Positions 22,230 through 23,947 of a stretch of 23,947 bases of DNA are shown here, piece after piece. Source of the DNA: Ilumatobacter sp. (GTDB taxonomy: Bacteria > Actinomycetota > Acidimicrobiia > Acidimicrobiales > Ilumatobacteraceae); the NCBI GenBank assembly GCA_018666235.1, contig JABJAB010000076.1:1-23947 (forward strand). The letters are read 5' to 3'. Each line of letters begins with the position of its first letter. Position 1 is the first letter of the stretch. The notes under the pieces were generated by a model, which was not told where the DNA came from, did no database searches, and saw only the letters and a program-made list of their open reading frames with translations. A program made the position numbers and the translations under genes.

Positions 22230-22242
22230 TGAACTGGCCTGA

Positions 22243-22785
22243 TCAGGAGAGACCCAGACGCCTGCGGAGCGGTTGGCGCTCGGTCGCGCCCTCAGCGGCT
22301 TGTTCTTCAATTCGCCGGTACTCGCGCATCGCTTCTTTGCGCTGGTCGCCCTCAAGGCGATCGAACATCAACACACCGTGGAGGTGGTCGATCTCGTGTT
22401 GAAACATGCGCGCTTCCAACTCGTCGGCTTCGATCTCGATGATCTCGCCGTCGAGACTGACGCCACGAACCAGCACCTTCTTTGGCCGAAGCATTTCGAC
22501 GTACAACCCCGGAATCGACAGGCAGCCTTCGTCGAAGACCCATTCGCCGTCGGACTCGACGACTTCAGGGTTGACGATCGCCAGTGGCTCATCGCCCAGA
22601 TCCCAGACCACCACCTGCTTCTGCACGCCAATTTGCGGGGCCGCGAGCGCCAAGCCGTTGCCGGAGTCGATGAGCGTGTCGAACATCTCGTCGACAAGGC
22701 GGATGACCTTGCCGTCGATATTGTCGACCGCGGCCGCCTTGGTCTTCAACACGGGATCGCCGTATGTCCTGATCTTGTACGACAT
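22243..22785 (-). CDS. def: Peptide deformylase
   Basis: A metal-dependent enzyme that removes the N-formyl group from nascent proteins. The protein has 180 residues. All three motifs are present: GLALAAPQ at 44-51 (the second Gly of the usual GxGLAAPQ is Ala46), EGCLS at 86-90 with the metal ligand Cys88, and HEIDH at 130-134 with His130, Glu131 and His134. ATG 22785 lies exactly 7 nt after TAGCCT, so def is probably leaderless and first in def-fmt-rsmB-moaB. Confidence 0.97.
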   Translation of the reverse strand: MSYKIRTYGDPVLKTKAAAVDNIDGKVIRLVDEMFDTLIDSGNGLALAAPQIGVQKQVVVWDLGDEPLAIVNPEVVESDGEWVFDEGCLSIPGLYVEMLRPKKVLVRGVSLDGEIIEIEADELEARMFQHEIDHLHGVLMFDRLEGDQRKEAMREYRRIEEQAAEGATERQPLRRRLGLS

Positions 22786-22791
22786 TCCTGC

Positions 22792-22798
22792 CAGGCTA
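22792..22798. promoter_or_regulatory. Shared -10 of def and the RsmC-like gene
   Basis: On the minus strand TAGCCT (22798-22793) is 7 nt from the def ATG. On the plus strand CAGGCT (22792-22797) is 7 nt from GTG 22805. The two hexamers use five of the same base pairs within a 19-bp intergenic space, so the two genes compete for one promoter core. Confidence 0.45.
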
Positions 22799-22804
22799 CG
22801 ACGC

Positions 22805-23419
22805 GTGGACCCGGTTGACGACGCTCATTACTTCGATGACGACCCCACCGTGGCGTCTGCCCCGGTGGTGATCGACGTCATGCTCCCCGACACCGCGTTC
22901 GTGATGGAAACCGATCGCGGTGTCTTCAGCCGCGGTCACGTCGACTCGGGGACCAATCTGCTCCTCCGCGCCGACTTGCCACTCGCTTCGACGGGACATC
23001 TGCTTGACCTCGGCGCTGGCGCCGGACCAATCGCCTTGGCGATGGCGCTGCGATCGCCACACGCCACGGTCTGGGCCGTTGACGTCAATTCTCGGGCCCG
23101 CGAGCTGTGTCTGCGCAATGCGCGACGCAATGGCATCACCAACATGCAAGTGGCAGCACCCGGTGACGTTCCTCCGGAGATCCGGTTCGCGACGATCTGG
23201 TCGAATCCGCCGGTCCGTATCGGCAAACCCGCGATGCGCGCACTTCTCCTGGAGTGGCTGGCCCGCCTCGACGAGGGAGGAACCGCGTGCCTGGTCGTCC
23301 AAAAACACCTCGGTGCTGACTCGCTGCAACGTTGGTTGCAGCTCGAAGGCTTCCCCACCCAGCGGACCGCCTCGAAGACCGGCTTCCGTCTCCTCGCTGT
23401 CGCCCCGCGCGCCCTGTGA
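22805..23419 (+). CDS. RsmC-like class I methyltransferase
   Basis: 204 residues from GTG 22805, chosen because upstream sequence belongs to def and CAGGCT lies 7 nt before it. The protein has an MTS small-domain fold: HYFDDDPTVASAP and VFSRGHVDSGTNLLL upstream, SAM motif I LLDLGAGAGPIALAMA near residue 74, VWAVDVNSRARELCLRNARRNG, and the catalytic SNPPVRIGK near 138, the NPP motif of N2-guanine/N6-adenine RNA or DNA methyltransferases. RsmC acts on 16S G1207; actinobacterial single-domain members like this one are usually annotated as RsmC-like, but the substrate is unproven. Confidence 0.88.
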   Translation: MDPVDDAHYFDDDPTVASAPVVIDVMLPDTAFVMETDRGVFSRGHVDSGTNLLLRADLPLASTGHLLDLGAGAGPIALAMALRSPHATVWAVDVNSRARELCLRNARRNGITNMQVAAPGDVPPEIRFATIWSNPPVRIGKPAMRALLLEWLARLDEGGTACLVVQKHLGADSLQRWLQLEGFPTQRTASKTGFRLLAVAPRAL

Positions 23420-23426
23420 CGCCGAC

Positions 23427-23459
23427 GCGGGACTTTCGGCCCTGCCTGTCCCGCCAATT
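23427..23459 (+). terminator. Intrinsic terminator after the RsmC-like gene
   Basis: GCGGGAC (23427-23433) and GTCCCGC (23448-23454) form a perfect 7-bp stem. Inside it GGC-CCT-GCC can form a second short helix. CAATTT follows, a weak U-run. Confidence 0.5.
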
Positions 23460-23502
23460 TCAACGTCACATGGGAGCTACGACAACTGAGAGAAGCGACA
23501 AC

Positions 23503-23947
23503 ATGACCCAGCACGCGACCGGCACGCAACATCCTCCGGTTGGACGGCGTCGGTTCCTCGCCACGCTTGGAGGCGGTGCCGCTGTGGTCGGCCTCGCCGC
23601 CTGCGATGCTGACGGGCCCGACGGCCCGGGCACCGCATTTTTCGATGAGGACCACCCTGTCGACGCGTCCGCCGGTGCCGTCGAGACAGTCCAGGTCACC
23701 CAAGCGGTGGCTCCCACCTTTGATGACCGTTCTGATTCGATCATCCCCGCCCTGACACGCCTTGCCGACCTCTCGACCGCGGACAAATCCGAGGAGCGGA
23801 TGGCCTACGCGCCGCTGGTCCCCGAGCGCGCACGACGCAGCGACCAACGCATCGTCGAGTTCGACATTGACGTTATTGAGGGCGAGTGTGTCGTCGACCC
23901 CGCCAACAACGTGTCCACCCTGATGTGGGGCTTTCGCATCGGCGGCG
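23503..23947 (+). CDS. Tat-exported lipoprotein, probable multicopper oxidase N-terminus (runs off the window)
   Basis: Only the first 148 codons are present, so the protein is cut by the window edge. GRRRFLATL (14-22) is a twin-arginine motif followed by a hydrophobic Gly/Ala/Val stretch and the lipobox LAAC with Cys34, so the mature protein should be a Tat-exported lipoprotein on the outer face of the membrane. Residues ~35-105 are a low-complexity acidic linker. From ~113, RIVEFDIDVIEGECVVDPANNVSTLMWGFRIGG looks like the first strands of a cupredoxin domain in multicopper oxidases or nitrite reductases (consensus V.E..L.......G..Y..WTFNG..PGP). No copper ligand is visible yet. ATG 23503 is preceded by a purine-rich GAGAGAAG. 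It follows a terminator and is a separate unit. Confidence 0.55.
   Translation, partial: MTQHATGTQHPPVGRRRFLATLGGGAAVVGLAACDADGPDGPGTAFFDEDHPVDASAGAVETVQVTQAVAPTFDDRSDSIIPALTRLADLSTADKSEERMAYAPLVPERARRSDQRIVEFDIDVIEGECVVDPANNVSTLMWGFRIGG

Noticed and set aside
1..23947. Mobile elements, defence islands, tRNA genes
   Set aside because: No transposase, integrase, toxin-antitoxin, Cas or restriction protein and no tRNA-like cloverleaf was recognised; the region is syntenic housekeeping sequence.

Overview
The window is an informational and biosynthetic core region of a GC-rich actinobacterium. The order infC-rpmI-rplT-tsnR/trmH ... pheS-pheT ... argC-B-D-F-R-H ... mpg-tyrS follows the order known in Mycobacterium tuberculosis, here on the minus strand. 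The proteins are not mycobacterial in detail: IF3 has a long acidic tail, argJ and argG are absent from the arg cluster, and a DUF1844 gene flanks infC. I infer a deep-branching actinobacterium, most likely Acidimicrobiia (Ilumatobacter-like). This is inference from gene order and protein style, not from a search.

Layout. Positions 1-192 look like the promoter and leader of an rRNA operon that would begin just left of the window (minus strand), immediately behind tyrS. tyrS and a DUF2332 gene diverge from a 26-bp spacer. An SDR oxidoreductase precedes the arginine block: argC-argB-argD-argF-argR-argH-mpg, tightly packed with 4-bp stop/start overlaps and driven by a promoter buried in two ARG boxes (10215-10248). 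A divergent AlgH (UPF0301) gene starts from the other side. Next come pheS-pheT and an ACT-domain gene, a VOC protein, a SpoU rRNA methyltransferase and infC-rpmI-rplT. A DUF1844 gene is divergent from infC. The right third holds hisG with a cold-shock-like and an alkyltransferase-like gene, then def-fmt-rsmB-moaB, a divergent RsmC-like methyltransferase, and the start of a Tat-exported lipoprotein that resembles a multicopper oxidase.

How it works together. The gene content is ordinary housekeeping: Tyr and Phe tRNA charging, IF3/L35/L20, formyl-Met start and deformylation, rRNA methylation, arginine and histidine synthesis. The interest lies in the regulatory layer. (1) Upstream of pheST is an apparent 12-codon leader peptide with two Phe codons. 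Its stop codon lies in a GC hairpin, a possible intrinsic terminator follows, and its own GTG sits 7 nt after a -10 box, so it would be a leaderless attenuator peptide. (2) Most first-in-operon genes have a TANNNT hexamer 6-7 nt before the start codon, which indicates widespread leaderless transcription, whereas several internal genes have Shine-Dalgarno sequences. (3) infC has no ATG and appears to start at AUA behind an AGGAG. (4) The ARG boxes are near-perfect palindromes 20 bp apart and cover the -35 and -10 of argC. (5) argJ and argG are missing from an otherwise canonical cluster. I saw no mobile element, CRISPR array, tRNA or defence system.
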